This document shows, piece by piece, positions 28,278-37,060 of a DNA stretch of 64,000 nucleotides. The notes below the pieces were generated by a model. It was not told the origin of the DNA. It did no database searches and saw only the letters and a program-made list of their open reading frames with translations. The stretch is from Paenibacillus thalictri (GTDB lineage Bacteria > Bacillota > Bacilli > Paenibacillales > NBRC-103111). Each line of letters begins with the position of its first letter. Positions within the stretch are counted from its first letter, which is position 1. Location of the stretch: assembly GCF_004307995.1 (NCBI RefSeq), contig NZ_SIRE01000004.1, positions 62,001 to 126,000 of the forward strand, given 5' to 3'. A program made the position numbers and the translations under genes.

Positions 28278-29042
28278 TCAGATCGTCTTTCCGCTATCGA
28301 TAACGATGACTTCTCCGTTTACAAAATCCGAAGCGGGGGAAGCCAGATAAACCGCAGCGCCGACATAATCGTCCAACCTTCCGATTCTGCCGAAAGGATG
28401 GTTCTGTATCGTTTTTTGCTTTTTATCCGGATGCTGCGCATAAAAGTCTGCCGTAAAATTCGTTTCCGTGGCGGTGGGCGCAATCGCGTTTACGTTGATT
28501 CTGTAAGGCGCCCACTCGAGCGCCAACCCCTTGACCAGATGGATCAAAGCCGCTTTACTTGCCCCGTATGCGGTAAAATTGGCTCCGGCCCGTATGCCTC
28601 CCGTCGAGGCGATATGGATGATTTTGCCGCGCTGCCGTTGGATCATTTCCCGCCCTACTGCCTGGCTCAAATGAAATACGCCGGTAAGATTCACGTTAAT
28701 CACATGATTCCATTCCTCCAGGGTCGTTTCCAGCAGCGGTTTTCTTACGGTAGCCCCTGCGCTGTTCAGCAGTATATCGATGTTCCCGAATTCGCTGATT
28801 GTCCGCTCCACCATCAGCTTCACCTGCTCCGGGACGGTGATATCCGTTTGCAGCGCGATAGCCCGCCCCCCGCTCCGCTCCACTTGGTGGGCCGTCTCCT
28901 CCGCCAAGGCGAGGCTCCGGTCGGCAACCACAATATCTGCTCCGAATTCGGCCATGCTCAGCGCCGACGCCCCGCCGATCCCGCCTCCGCCGCCGACAAT
29001 AACCGCCGTTTTGTTGGTCAAATCAAACATGTCCCTGCTCAT
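28278..29042 (-). CDS. Short-chain dehydrogenase/reductase (SDR)
   Basis: A classical SDR of about 254 residues: cofactor motif GGGGGIGG (about 17-24, in place of TGxxxGIG), DITVP, NSAGA in place of NNAGA, catalytic Ser in IASTGG and Tyr-Lys in YGASK. Asp after the second strand (VVADRS) suggests NAD over NADP. The gene is seven bases after the MalG-type permease, so it is part of the sugar operon and may oxidise a sugar or sugar acid. Two ATGs stand next to each other (29045 and 29042); the second has the better spacing to GGAGGT. Confidence 0.9.
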   Translation of the reverse strand: MSRDMFDLTNKTAVIVGGGGGIGGASALSMAEFGADIVVADRSLALAEETAHQVERSGGRAIALQTDITVPEQVKLMVERTISEFGNIDILLNSAGATVRKPLLETTLEEWNHVINVNLTGVFHLSQAVGREMIQRQRGKIIHIASTGGIRAGANFTAYGASKAALIHLVKGLALEWAPYRINVNAIAPTATETNFTADFYAQHPDKKQKTIQNHPFGRIGRLDDYVGAAVYLASPASDFVNGEVIVIDSGKTI

Positions 29043-29052
29043 CATACACCTC

Positions 29053-29889
29053 CTAGCCTTTTATTCCCGTAGTTGATATGCCTTCGACGAAGTACTTCTG
29101 GGCAAGGAAGAAAATAAGCATTGGCGGCAAAATGCAAAGGATCGACATCGCCATCAGTTGGTTCCATGCCACAGTGCCGGTCACGTCCATAGACATTCTA
29201 AGCGCCAGCGATATCGGGAATTTGGCAACGCTGTTCACATAAATCAGCACGTTGAGAAAATCGTTCCATCTCCATACAAATTGAAAAATCGCGATCGAAA
29301 ATATGGCCGGTTTACAGAGCGGCAAAATAATCCGCCACAAAATCGCAAACGAGTTACAGCCGTCGATTCTGGCCGACTCGTCAAGCTCTCTGGGAATGCC
29401 GCGAATAAACTGCAGCATCATGAAAATAAAGAAAGAATACGTACCGAACAACGCAGGGATGATAAACGGCCAATAGCTGTTCAGCCAGCCGAAATTTTTA
29501 AACAAGATGTACCTCGGGATGATGATGATTTCGTTAGGCAGCAGCAGCGTCGCGATAACTAAAGCAAACATGATTTTTTTCAGAGGAAATCTGAATCGTG
29601 CAAACCCGTAAGCCACAATGCAGCTCGATAAAATCGTAAATAAAACCGTCGGAATGACCAGCTTAAACGTATTCAGAAAAAACGTGCCATACGTATACTG
29701 CCCGCTGGCCTTCCATCCTTTCAAGTAGGAATCCGCTGTAAAATGGGATGGGATCAGACCGACATTAGTGAATATTTCATCATTCGATTTAAAAGAAGAA
29801 GCGAAGATCCACAGAAGCGGATAAATCATCACGATGCCCAGCAGGATCAGAAAACAATACGCGGCAGCGTTTTTTACGTGCGCTTTCAT
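29053..29889 (-). CDS. Carbohydrate ABC transporter permease, MalG type
   Basis: 278 residues with six helices and the EAA coupling motif region PRELDESARIDGCNSFAILW before RIILPLCKPA. The N-terminus up to YPLLWIFASSFKSNDEIFTN is typical of CUT1 MalG-like permeases. Its start overlaps the MalF-type permease stop by one base (TAATG), so the pair is coupled. No ATPase gene lies in the cluster; a shared MsmX-like ATPase encoded elsewhere probably powers it, as is common in these bacteria. Confidence 0.93.
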   Translation of the reverse strand: MKAHVKNAAAYCFLILLGIVMIYPLLWIFASSFKSNDEIFTNVGLIPSHFTADSYLKGWKASGQYTYGTFFLNTFKLVIPTVLFTILSSCIVAYGFARFRFPLKKIMFALVIATLLLPNEIIIIPRYILFKNFGWLNSYWPFIIPALFGTYSFFIFMMLQFIRGIPRELDESARIDGCNSFAILWRIILPLCKPAIFSIAIFQFVWRWNDFLNVLIYVNSVAKFPISLALRMSMDVTGTVAWNQLMAMSILCILPPMLIFFLAQKYFVEGISTTGIKG

Positions 29890-30782
29890 TACAAGTCGCC
29901 CCCATCCTCATAAAATGTCCAATATTTTGACGACTTGAATATGCCGATCGTAAAAATCAAAATAATGACAAACAAAAACCAGGACTGAGCGGAGGCGTAG
30001 CCCATTTTCGTATATTTAAACGCATTTTCATACAGCATAAGCCCGTACAAATAAGTAGAATCCAAAGGACCGCCTTGGGTAATGACATATGCCGAAGTAA
30101 ATTCTTGAAATGCGTTTATCATTTGCATGATCAAATTAAAAAAAATAATCGGCGTAAGCAGCGGCAGCGTGATATGGATAAACATCCGGCCTTTTCTCGC
30201 GCCGTCTACTCTGGCCGCTTCATACAGTTCGCCGGGTATATTTTTCAAGCCCGCCAAAAACAAAACCATCGAAGACCCGAACTGCCATACCGCAAGCAGG
30301 CTGATGGTATATATAGCTACATTAGGGCTGCCAAGCCAATTGACCGGCGGCACATGCAGTTTGGAAAGCAGTATGTTCACAAGTCCTGAAGTGTTAAACA
30401 AAAATCCCCATAAGATGGAGATGGCGATACTGCCTCCCAAGATAGAGGGCAAATAATACGCCGTTCTGAAAAAGTTAATCGATTTCAGCTTCATATTCAG
30501 CAGCATGGCGATAAACAACGCAAAGGCAAGCTTGCATGGAACGGAAAAAAAGACGTACACCAAGGTGACCTTTACCGACTGAAAAAACTTCTTATCCGCC
30601 GTAAACATATGCACATAGTTATCGAAACCTACGAAATGCATCGCTTTGAGAATCGAGAAATCCGTAAAGGAATAGATGAATGACACGATAAAAGGGTATA
30701 ACTGAAAGGCCAGAAACCCGACCAGCCATGGCGCTACATATAACAATCCGACATACTGATATTTCGTTTTGTGTTTTAGCAT
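29889..30782 (-). CDS. Carbohydrate ABC transporter permease, MalF type
   Basis: 297 residues, six helices. YVAPWLVGFLAFQLYPFIVS at the N-terminus and the EAA region IPGELYEAARVDGARKGRMF with HITLPLLTP mark a CUT1 MalF-like permease. It pairs with the downstream MalG-type protein. A 14-base stem-loop lies between it and the upstream binding-protein gene and may lower its expression relative to that protein. Confidence 0.93.
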   Translation of the reverse strand: MLKHKTKYQYVGLLYVAPWLVGFLAFQLYPFIVSFIYSFTDFSILKAMHFVGFDNYVHMFTADKKFFQSVKVTLVYVFFSVPCKLAFALFIAMLLNMKLKSINFFRTAYYLPSILGGSIAISILWGFLFNTSGLVNILLSKLHVPPVNWLGSPNVAIYTISLLAVWQFGSSMVLFLAGLKNIPGELYEAARVDGARKGRMFIHITLPLLTPIIFFNLIMQMINAFQEFTSAYVITQGGPLDSTYLYGLMLYENAFKYTKMGYASAQSWFLFVIILIFTIGIFKSSKYWTFYEDGGDL

Positions 30783-30836
30783 TATAGGTTCAAACCCTTC
30801 TTAACAAATAAATGGAAAACGTGGATTGTTGATGAA

Positions 30837-30885
30837 GGAACTGAGCGAATATCCTGACCTCAAGCAAGATGATTCGCCCAGTCCC
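30837..30885 (-). promoter_or_regulatory. Intergenic stem-loop between binding-protein and permease genes
   Basis: On the minus strand GGGACTGGGCGAAT (complement of 30872-30885) pairs over 14 positions with ATTCGCTCAGTTCC (complement of 30837-30850), counting two G-U pairs. No T tract follows. Such hairpins commonly protect the message of the abundant binding protein and limit read-through into permeases. Confidence 0.6.
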
Positions 30886-30898
30886 TCAAGGTTGGTCT

Positions 30899-32239
30899 CT
30901 ATTTCTTGTTTAATTCCTTGAGCTTGCTCCCGACATCCTGGATGAGGCCGTCCGCTGCCTGCTCCGGAGTCAGTTTGCCGTAACCGACCCTATGCACGTA
31001 ATCTTTTAGAATCGTATCGATTTCCGGGTTCAAGCTGGAGCTATTCTCTGGTGTGCCTGAAAACGGCAGCGCTTCTTCAACCATTCTGGCAATATTGGAA
31101 TCGATCAGCTTCTGCTCTTGCAGCAGCTTGGCCATTGGCGCAACAGCCGGCACCCCGTTGGTATCCTTTAATATTAAAGCCGCTTCCTTACTGTTCATAA
31201 GCCAGTTGATAAACTTGGCGGATTCGTCGATGTTTGCGGACTTCGAGTTAATCGTGATGATCATGGAAGGAGATGTAATGATACCCGGGTTTTTCGGATT
31301 TTTATAAATCGGATATCGGGCAACGTCAATATCGAATTTCGACGCCAGCGCTATGGAAGGGATTTTGGACGCCGAGGTCGGGAATATGCCGTAATTGCCG
31401 TTTAGCCAATTCGGGATTTGATCCGCATATACGCTTTCATATTGCACGGCTTCCGTAAAAGGCGGTATGACGCCGTTATCGAGCATTTTTTTGAAGTAGG
31501 TAAACACCTCGACGAGATCTTCTTTTTTGAAGCCAAGCGTAAAGTCATCGTTAACTATGTTATTTCCCGTTTTTTGCTTAAGCTGCGATTTCAACAAGTA
31601 AATATAATGGTCGTTATTCAAAAACATCAAATATTTATTTTTGTCAGCTTGATGCAATTTGGTGCCGGCTTCCAGCAGGGTGTCCCAATCCCATTCGTTA
31701 TTCATCTGAATGCCTGCGTCCGTAAGCAGCTTCTTGTTGTACAGCAGCCCGATAGCGTTGACCCCGATCGGAAGCCCCAGCAAGTATTTGCCGTCCCCGG
31801 CCTGCGCTGCGGCAAATTTCATATCGATGCCCGACATATCGATTTTATCCTTCATCGTATTCATATCGACAAAAGGCTTGCCGTTGGCGATGAGATCCTG
31901 CACCCATTTATAATCCACGGATACGATATCGGGAGCGGTGCCGCCGGTCAGCTGCGCCAGCAGCTTTTGATAATAAGATGCAAAAGCGCCATATTCGCCT
32001 TCGATTTTTACATTCGGATTCATCTTTTGATAAGCGTCGATCGCCGCCAAAATCGCCTTGTTTCGGTCGTCGGAACCCCACCAGGAATAACGCAGATTTA
32101 CCTGCTTGTTAGCGCTCGCCCCGGATGCTTGCGCACCCTCGGTTTTTGCCCCGCCTTCCGCACTTGGAGTGCCTGAACTGCAAGCGGCAAGCTGAACGAG
32201 CATCACAGATGCCAGCGCCAATCCCAACATTTTTTTCAT
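30899..32239 (-). CDS. Sugar-binding lipoprotein of a CUT1 ABC transporter
   Basis: 446 residues with lipobox VQLAAC (Cys about residue 20), a short Ser/Gly/Ala linker, then an SBP_bac_1 fold starting NLRYSWWGSDDRNKAILAAI. PDIVSVDYKWVQDLIANGKF-like and WDTLLEAGTKL blocks are present. It should deliver an oligosaccharide or uronide-type sugar to the MalFG-type permeases. Good ribosome site (GGGGAGG). It is the second gene of the LacI-linked operon, 55 bases after the alpha-glucuronidase-like gene. Confidence 0.92.
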   Translation of the reverse strand: MKKMLGLALASVMLVQLAACSSGTPSAEGGAKTEGAQASGASANKQVNLRYSWWGSDDRNKAILAAIDAYQKMNPNVKIEGEYGAFASYYQKLLAQLTGGTAPDIVSVDYKWVQDLIANGKPFVDMNTMKDKIDMSGIDMKFAAAQAGDGKYLLGLPIGVNAIGLLYNKKLLTDAGIQMNNEWDWDTLLEAGTKLHQADKNKYLMFLNNDHYIYLLKSQLKQKTGNNIVNDDFTLGFKKEDLVEVFTYFKKMLDNGVIPPFTEAVQYESVYADQIPNWLNGNYGIFPTSASKIPSIALASKFDIDVARYPIYKNPKNPGIITSPSMIITINSKSANIDESAKFINWLMNSKEAALILKDTNGVPAVAPMAKLLQEQKLIDSNIARMVEEALPFSGTPENSSSLNPEIDTILKDYVHRVGYGKLTPEQAADGLIQDVGSKLKELNKK

Positions 32240-32294
32240 CTTCTTTGTCCTCCCCTGTCTTTGTTTATGATTTGAACCGCCGCGCTGTCGCTAG

Positions 32295-34019
32295 CTATTT
32301 CTTTTCGGCCCATGTGGTCTGCTGCAATTTTTTGCTTAAATCGCTATGCAGCGCAAGCAAGCGGTCGGCATCCAGCAAAGTGTACACTCTATGGTTGAAA
32401 TCAGTGGTCTCAAACATGTTTTGAAACTCTCCGGCCAACGCGGCCAGCTCTCCCATTTTTTCTTGCAGCAGCTTCTCAGCGTCCGCACCAAACGAAGTTG
32501 GATTGCCTGCGGAACGTTCTTGCCGGTATTTTGTCAGAATGATGGTATGTACGACAATCCGGAAAGCTTGTACATATTTTTCGAAAACTTCAAAGCATTC
32601 GATCAAATAGCAGTGTGCCTCCGCAGTTAATGCCCCATGCCCCTCCCTCACCTGGGATAACAGGTGCCGGACAAGTTTCAGCGCTTCGTCTTTTTCATCC
32701 ATGATCAGCTGCACGTTATGTTCGTCAGTTGATAAAGCGTTAGCTTTGGACGGATCCCAGTCTTTTAGACTGTTTTTCTCTTCGGATAGCCAAAGCGCAT
32801 GCTCCAAACTTACGGGCAGCTGGCTGGAATCGGAAAACACGCAATCGTTGACATAAGGAGTGCGCTTAATGACATCCCAGGCTTGGCTCAGAACCGCCTC
32901 GGCCCAAAGAGCCGCCTCCCGTTTCTGCTCCTCCGTCAGATCGGGCGCGAGCAGTTTGCTGTCTTCCAACCACTCTTGGTAAATCGCCGTGCCATCCGCC
33001 TGCAGATTATTGCTCAGAGCTGAAAAAGCATACAAATTGATCTCGTTTAAAGTGTCAAACGACGTATGACCGTCCAGGCTCTCCCAATCGGTCCGTACGA
33101 TAACGCCTGCCGCACCGTTTTCCTTGGCCAATTTCATTCTGCGGCGGTAGTCGTCGACCATGATAGCAGGCCCGATTCCCCAGCCGAAATACTGGCCCAT
33201 GGAGTCGAATTCGATCCACTGCTCGTGTTCTCCGACTTTGCCGATCCGTGGGTTGTCGGGGAATGTCGGATAAAAATCATGAGGTGTATTTTTTAACGCA
33301 AAAGCAATATCCTGCGGCAGTTGTTCCATTGCGGCGGCAATATCGTGATGGGCTTTGGCGTCAAATACAAAATCCCGGATAACCAGCTTTTTGCCCGCTG
33401 CTTGCAGCGGCTCGTACATAGCCATCGCCAAATTTCTGAACCAATCCTGCCGGGTCGTATTACGGCATCTTTCACACGTACAGCGGTTGGAGGTAATGGA
33501 TACTTTGCTTTCACCGGTTGCGGGAGCGGTTATAATGCCGCTGATCTCGGGAAATTCCTCAAAAAACTCCTGATATTTAATTCTTGTGAATTCCCACCAA
33601 AACGGATCGGAGGCGCATATTTTCCCGTCCTTGACCAGATCGGGATAAAACTCCAAGATGATCTCCGGAAAATAAAGCTCCTTATTTTCGATGAACACCT
33701 CGATCCCTTCCCGTCTCGCCATTTCAATCACGCGCTTTAAAAACGCTCTTCGCTGGTACGGGCCGCTTCTCCGTGTAGGAGTGTATTTGTAAAGTACTCG
33801 AAAAATTTCCTGGTATCTTTCGAAAATCGTATTGTACTTCTCACGGCTTGCGCCAAAATATTTGCCCGGATATACGATCAAGTCGATAAAATCATTGCGA
33901 TGGAGTACAAGCGTGTTCAAATGATGCGCTTTCATGAAGCGCAGCGCTTTCATAATCCAGTTGTAATTCCATGCGTGCTGACTATGTATTTCCAGTGCGC
34001 GGGTTTTAAATTCGGTCAT
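32295..34019 (-). CDS. Alpha-glucuronidase-like (GH67-related?) TIM-barrel protein
   Basis: 574 residues, no signal peptide. The N-terminal region FMKAHHLNTLVLHRNDFIDL looks like a TIM-barrel start. The blocks PEISGIITAPATGES and NTPHDFYPTFPDNPRIGKVG, then WIEFDSMGQYFGWGIGPAIM, recall bacterial alpha-glucuronidases, which have a similar run ending in EFDxxGEYFGWG. A CTCERC motif (about residue 186) could bind metal. The C-terminal 150 residues are helical. I am confident of a cytoplasmic glycosidase-like enzyme and less so of the family. First gene of the LacI-controlled operon. Confidence 0.6.
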   Translation of the reverse strand: MTEFKTRALEIHSQHAWNYNWIMKALRFMKAHHLNTLVLHRNDFIDLIVYPGKYFGASREKYNTIFERYQEIFRVLYKYTPTRRSGPYQRRAFLKRVIEMARREGIEVFIENKELYFPEIILEFYPDLVKDGKICASDPFWWEFTRIKYQEFFEEFPEISGIITAPATGESKVSITSNRCTCERCRNTTRQDWFRNLAMAMYEPLQAAGKKLVIRDFVFDAKAHHDIAAAMEQLPQDIAFALKNTPHDFYPTFPDNPRIGKVGEHEQWIEFDSMGQYFGWGIGPAIMVDDYRRRMKLAKENGAAGVIVRTDWESLDGHTSFDTLNEINLYAFSALSNNLQADGTAIYQEWLEDSKLLAPDLTEEQKREAALWAEAVLSQAWDVIKRTPYVNDCVFSDSSQLPVSLEHALWLSEEKNSLKDWDPSKANALSTDEHNVQLIMDEKDEALKLVRHLLSQVREGHGALTAEAHCYLIECFEVFEKYVQAFRIVVHTIILTKYRQERSAGNPTSFGADAEKLLQEKMGELAALAGEFQNMFETTDFNHRVYTLLDADRLLALHSDLSKKLQQTTWAEKK

Positions 34020-34046
34020 TGACGCATTGCCTCCAATTAATAATAA

Positions 34047-34222
34047 TCACGTTTTCTTAATTGTTATTTCTTTATAAGACCCTTTAAAACAAACGTTTTT
34101 TTTAACAATGGCGCCTTCTTTATGTTAAAAATAATAACGTTTTCTTTTTTTATATTAAACTATTGTAATAATAACATCAATACATATTTTTTTTCTTTGA
34201 AAAATGCGATATAAACGTTTAA
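34047..34222. promoter_or_regulatory. Cluster of AACGTT-type LacI operators
   Basis: Four related sites: TCACGTTTTC (34047-34056), AAACGTTTT (34091-34099), TAACGTTTTC (34135-34144) and AAACGTTTAA (34213-34222). On the minus strand three read as AAAACGT followed by an AT-rich half, two of them within AGAAAACGTNATTATT. An AACGTT core with a central CG is typical of LacI/GalR sites. The adjacent LacI protein is the obvious binder. Confidence 0.6.
34152..34180 (-). promoter_or_regulatory. Sigma-A promoter of the sugar-utilisation operon
   Basis: On the minus strand TTGATG (complement of 34175-34180), 17 bases, TAATAT (complement of 34152-34157). The operator at 34135-34144 falls on the expected start of transcription, consistent with repression. 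Confidence 0.65.
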
Positions 34223-34225
34223 TAT
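34197..34225 (+). promoter_or_regulatory. Sigma-A promoter of the lacI-type gene
   Basis: TTGAAA (34197-34202), 17-base spacer, TAATAT (34220-34225). An AAACGTTTAA site lies between and on the -10 box, suggesting autorepression. Confidence 0.6.
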
Positions 34226-34260
34226 AAAAGAGAATAGCTTTGATGGAGGAAATTAGCGGA

Positions 34261-35268
34261 ATGGATATTACGATTAAGGATATCGCGAGGATTGCAGGGG
34301 TCAGCACCGCCACTGTATCCAAAGCATTAAACAACAGTGCGCTGGTTAAACCGAGCACCAAACATAAAATCAACGAAATCGCGGAGCAAATGGGATATCA
34401 GCCCAATATAGCCGCCAAAAGTCTCGTCTCCAAAAAAAGCCGTACGATTGGAGCGGTTTGGCCTAATGTCGATCGGGCCACCCTAACCACTTTGGCGACA
34501 AAAATTAACGATGAATTCAACAAAAACGGGTATTCCATGATTTTGTCCATTAATCCTGCGGAATCCGCCATTCAATTATTCAATCAAATTCAAGTTGACG
34601 CCATACTTGTATTCGATCGGAGCGATCCTAACAGCTATGCCGGACCGATTGCTTCGAAGGTGCCCGTCCTTTGTTACGGAGAACCGGCGAGCAAAGGTTT
34701 CCCGTCGGTTTACGTCGACAGAAGAAAAGCGATGTTTAAAGCCGTCGAGTATTTATGGAGCCTCGGCCATCGAAAAATCACGTATATCGGAGACGTCTCC
34801 AACAAAAGAATCAGCCAGCAGGAAAAACACATCGGATTCACGGACGGCGTGATCGAATTTGGGTTGACCACACATCCCAGCATGATCGTCAATTCTAACG
34901 GACTGGAATCAAATGAAGGCTACAAAGCGGCTTTGAAACTGCTTGCCTCCTCTTATAAACCTACGGCCATTATCAGTGGTACTTACGATCTTACCGTAGG
35001 CATTCTGCGCGCATTGCAGCAGGAAAATAAAAGAGTGCCTCAAGACATCTCTTTGATCAGCTATGACAACATTCCGCAAATGGAAAGTTTGCCCACAGCG
35101 ATTACCGCGGTTGGGGGGCCGATCGACGGCATTGCAAAAAAGGTCGTGGAGTCGGTTTTATGCATGATCGATAAACAGGAGCAGCTTCCGCTGTTACAAA
35201 CCGTAGAACCCGAACTGGTCAAACGCGACTCCTGCCGATCCTGTTCCGGAGAAATAAATAAGAACTAG
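34261..35268 (+). CDS. LacI-family transcriptional repressor
   Basis: 335 residues. The N-terminal HTH reads MDITIKDIARIAGVSTATVS with KALNNSALVKPSTKHKI next, a classic LacI start, followed by a periplasmic-binding-protein-like effector domain (SRTIGAVWPN, then AVEYLWSLGHRKITYIGD and PQDISLISYDNIP). ATG 34261 has GGAGGA (34245-34250) ten bases upstream; the frame is open to 34240. Divergent from the glycosidase/ABC operon and close to four AACGTT sites, it most likely represses that operon until a sugar is present. Confidence 0.92.
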   Translation: MDITIKDIARIAGVSTATVSKALNNSALVKPSTKHKINEIAEQMGYQPNIAAKSLVSKKSRTIGAVWPNVDRATLTTLATKINDEFNKNGYSMILSINPAESAIQLFNQIQVDAILVFDRSDPNSYAGPIASKVPVLCYGEPASKGFPSVYVDRRKAMFKAVEYLWSLGHRKITYIGDVSNKRISQQEKHIGFTDGVIEFGLTTHPSMIVNSNGLESNEGYKAALKLLASSYKPTAIISGTYDLTVGILRALQQENKRVPQDISLISYDNIPQMESLPTAITAVGGPIDGIAKKVVESVLCMIDKQEQLPLLQTVEPELVKRDSCRSCSGEINKN

Positions 35269-35320
35269 TCGGGGGCGGCGACGAGCTTAATAATCATGTC
35301 AGAGCTTTGGCATAAACGAA

Positions 35321-35346
35321 AGGACACCGCGCATTTGCGGTGTCCT
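35321..35346. terminator. Bidirectional terminator
   Basis: AGGACACCGC (35321-35330) and GCGGTGTCCT (35337-35346) form a perfect 10-base stem with a 6-base loop between the convergent lacI-type gene and the 35375 gene. T-rich bases flank it on the minus-strand side (TTCGTTTAT), weakly on the other. Confidence 0.7.
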
Positions 35347-35374
35347 CTGTTGTATTAACGCCTGCAGTTTTATT

Positions 35375-36181
35375 TTACGATTGGGGTGCCGCTTCCGTAG
35401 GAGGCGCAGGAGGCGCTTGATGCTTCTGATCGACCATCTTGCCGAGTTGTTCGGTCAAGCTTGCCTGCAACGTGCTGATCAGCTGATCGCGGGTAATTCC
35501 TTTTTCGGCAGCGATTTCGGCAAGCGACTTACCGGCTTCAAATCCGGTCTTCAGCTCGTCTTCCGTGATGCCCGTCAGCTCCGCCATTTCTTTAGGACCG
35601 CCCAGCATACCCATTCCCGGCATACCAGGACCTGGACCTTTGCCATCTTTCTGCTGTCCGCTTGGGCCTTTGCCGTCTTTCATCTGTCCGCCTGCACCTT
35701 GCTGTTTCGTATTTTCCACCTGCTGCTTCAAGCGCTCTGCGAGTCCGGATTTAAGCTTATCCGCTTGTTCTTGGGTCATTTTCCCGGAAGATACCGCTGC
35801 GTCAATCGTCTGAGTCTCGGAAGCGGTAAGCTTCTCCAGCAGGACATCTTCGGTGATGCCGGCGGCTTGCGCAATTTCAACCAGCGTCTTGCCGGATTGG
35901 AGCGATTCCATGATCGTCTTCTCGTCCGATCCGAGCAGCGTCGCCACTTCTTTAAACACGCTGCTGCCGCCCCCGCGGAAATTGCCGCCGCCCTGCATGC
36001 CGCCTTCCTGACGAGAACCTCCACGGTCTTTCATTCCGCCTTGCGCCTTGCCTGCTTGCTGGCTGTCGGTTGTTACTGTTTTGTCCGCCGCATAAGCGGA
36101 GTTATGTACGAAGGCCGCTCCTCCGAACAATAAGCTTGCCGCGATAGTGCCTGTCATTATTTTTCTGCCGATGTTTTTCAT
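35375..36181 (-). CDS. Secreted helical-repeat protein with two related ~40-residue modules
   Basis: 268 residues. Signal peptide (about 1-31, ending SAYAADK), a Gly/Gln-rich low-complexity segment, then a module with SLQSGKTLVEIAQAAGITED and a second with GFEAGKSLAEIAAEKGITRD, separated by a Lys/Gly/Pro-rich spacer (GQQKDGKGPGPGMPGMG). The modules resemble the short helix-turn-helix-like repeats found in exported Bacillus and Paenibacillus proteins of unknown role. The ends are Pro/Ala-rich. No catalytic motif. It is likely an envelope or exported protein. Confidence 0.7.
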   Translation of the reverse strand: MKNIGRKIMTGTIAASLLFGGAAFVHNSAYAADKTVTTDSQQAGKAQGGMKDRGGSRQEGGMQGGGNFRGGGSSVFKEVATLLGSDEKTIMESLQSGKTLVEIAQAAGITEDVLLEKLTASETQTIDAAVSSGKMTQEQADKLKSGLAERLKQQVENTKQQGAGGQMKDGKGPSGQQKDGKGPGPGMPGMGMLGGPKEMAELTGITEDELKTGFEAGKSLAEIAAEKGITRDQLISTLQASLTEQLGKMVDQKHQAPPAPPTEAAPQS

Positions 36182-36280
36182 TAACGATACCGCCTTTGCG
36201 TTTTATTTTGCCTTACACTTTGCATTATAGGCATCGTTTCTGAATTGGACTTGAAGATGGACTGAGAATCGATTGAAGAT

Positions 36281-37030
36281 TTACTGAGCGATTGCTGAAC
36301 GGGCCTTGGCTAATGACGGCAGCTTCAACAGCCGGTTGATGACAATCACCGCCTGAGCACGGCTAAGTAGGCTTTCGGCGGACAAGCCGGATACCGCACC
36401 GTCTGTCTCCATAATGCCCAGCCGGGCCGCTTCTTGCAGGAGAGAGAGATCGACTTCCAGGCCAGTTTGAGCTTGCGGACCGGCGTTTGCATGCGTAGGA
36501 CGAAATTCATTTCCTCCGGCTTGCGCAGCTTCCCGGGCATCTGCTTGGTCGCCTTCCCGGATCACGGCCGCTCTCTCCGCCATATGAACCAGTTCCACAC
36601 ACCAGCGAGCCGCTTCACCGCGAGTGATGCCGCTTTCCCAATAAACAAGGGATTCATCAGTATCACTGCGGACATCGATGCCAAGATCGGAAAAGGACTG
36701 TATATAAGGTTCAAACCACAGTTCGTCCTCTACCGTGGGAATTGCCGGAATACGCAGCGCTCTGGCCAGCATGACCATAAAATCCGCGCGCGCAGCGGCC
36801 CGGTCCGGACCAAACGAGCCGTCGGCATACCCGGATACATAGCCGGCCGCAGCCGCCTCGGCAATGTCCCGCTCCGCCCAATGCCCTTTCGTATCGTTAT
36901 AAGTCACATCCCCCGTTTGCGGCGAGTCAAGCGGGTCCGCAAAAACAGTCCGGGTTGCCGTAAGCAAAGCAAACAACAGCAGCAGCGTGCCGGCAAGCTT
37001 AAGATACCATTGCGGTACACCGTTATTCAT
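36281..37030 (-). CDS. SLH-domain protein, last gene of the Tad-like operon
   Basis: 249 residues with a signal peptide (about 1-31) and S-layer homology repeats. The first is clear (KGHWAERDIAEAAAAGYVSG, then YADGSFGPDRAAARADFMVM); the second (FSDLGIDV..ITRGEAARW) and third (EAARLGIMETDGAVSG..SRAQAVIVI) are diverged. SLH triplets bind pyruvylated secondary wall polymer, so the protein should sit on the cell wall. It follows the eight-repeat protein by 30 bases and may anchor the appendage or the repeat protein to the wall. Confidence 0.82.
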   Translation of the reverse strand: MNNGVPQWYLKLAGTLLLLFALLTATRTVFADPLDSPQTGDVTYNDTKGHWAERDIAEAAAAGYVSGYADGSFGPDRAAARADFMVMLARALRIPAIPTVEDELWFEPYIQSFSDLGIDVRSDTDESLVYWESGITRGEAARWCVELVHMAERAAVIREGDQADAREAAQAGGNEFRPTHANAGPQAQTGLEVDLSLLQEAARLGIMETDGAVSGLSAESLLSRAQAVIVINRLLKLPSLAKARSAIAQ

Positions 37031-37060
37031 TAATAAATATCTCCTTTCAAAAGATTGGGC

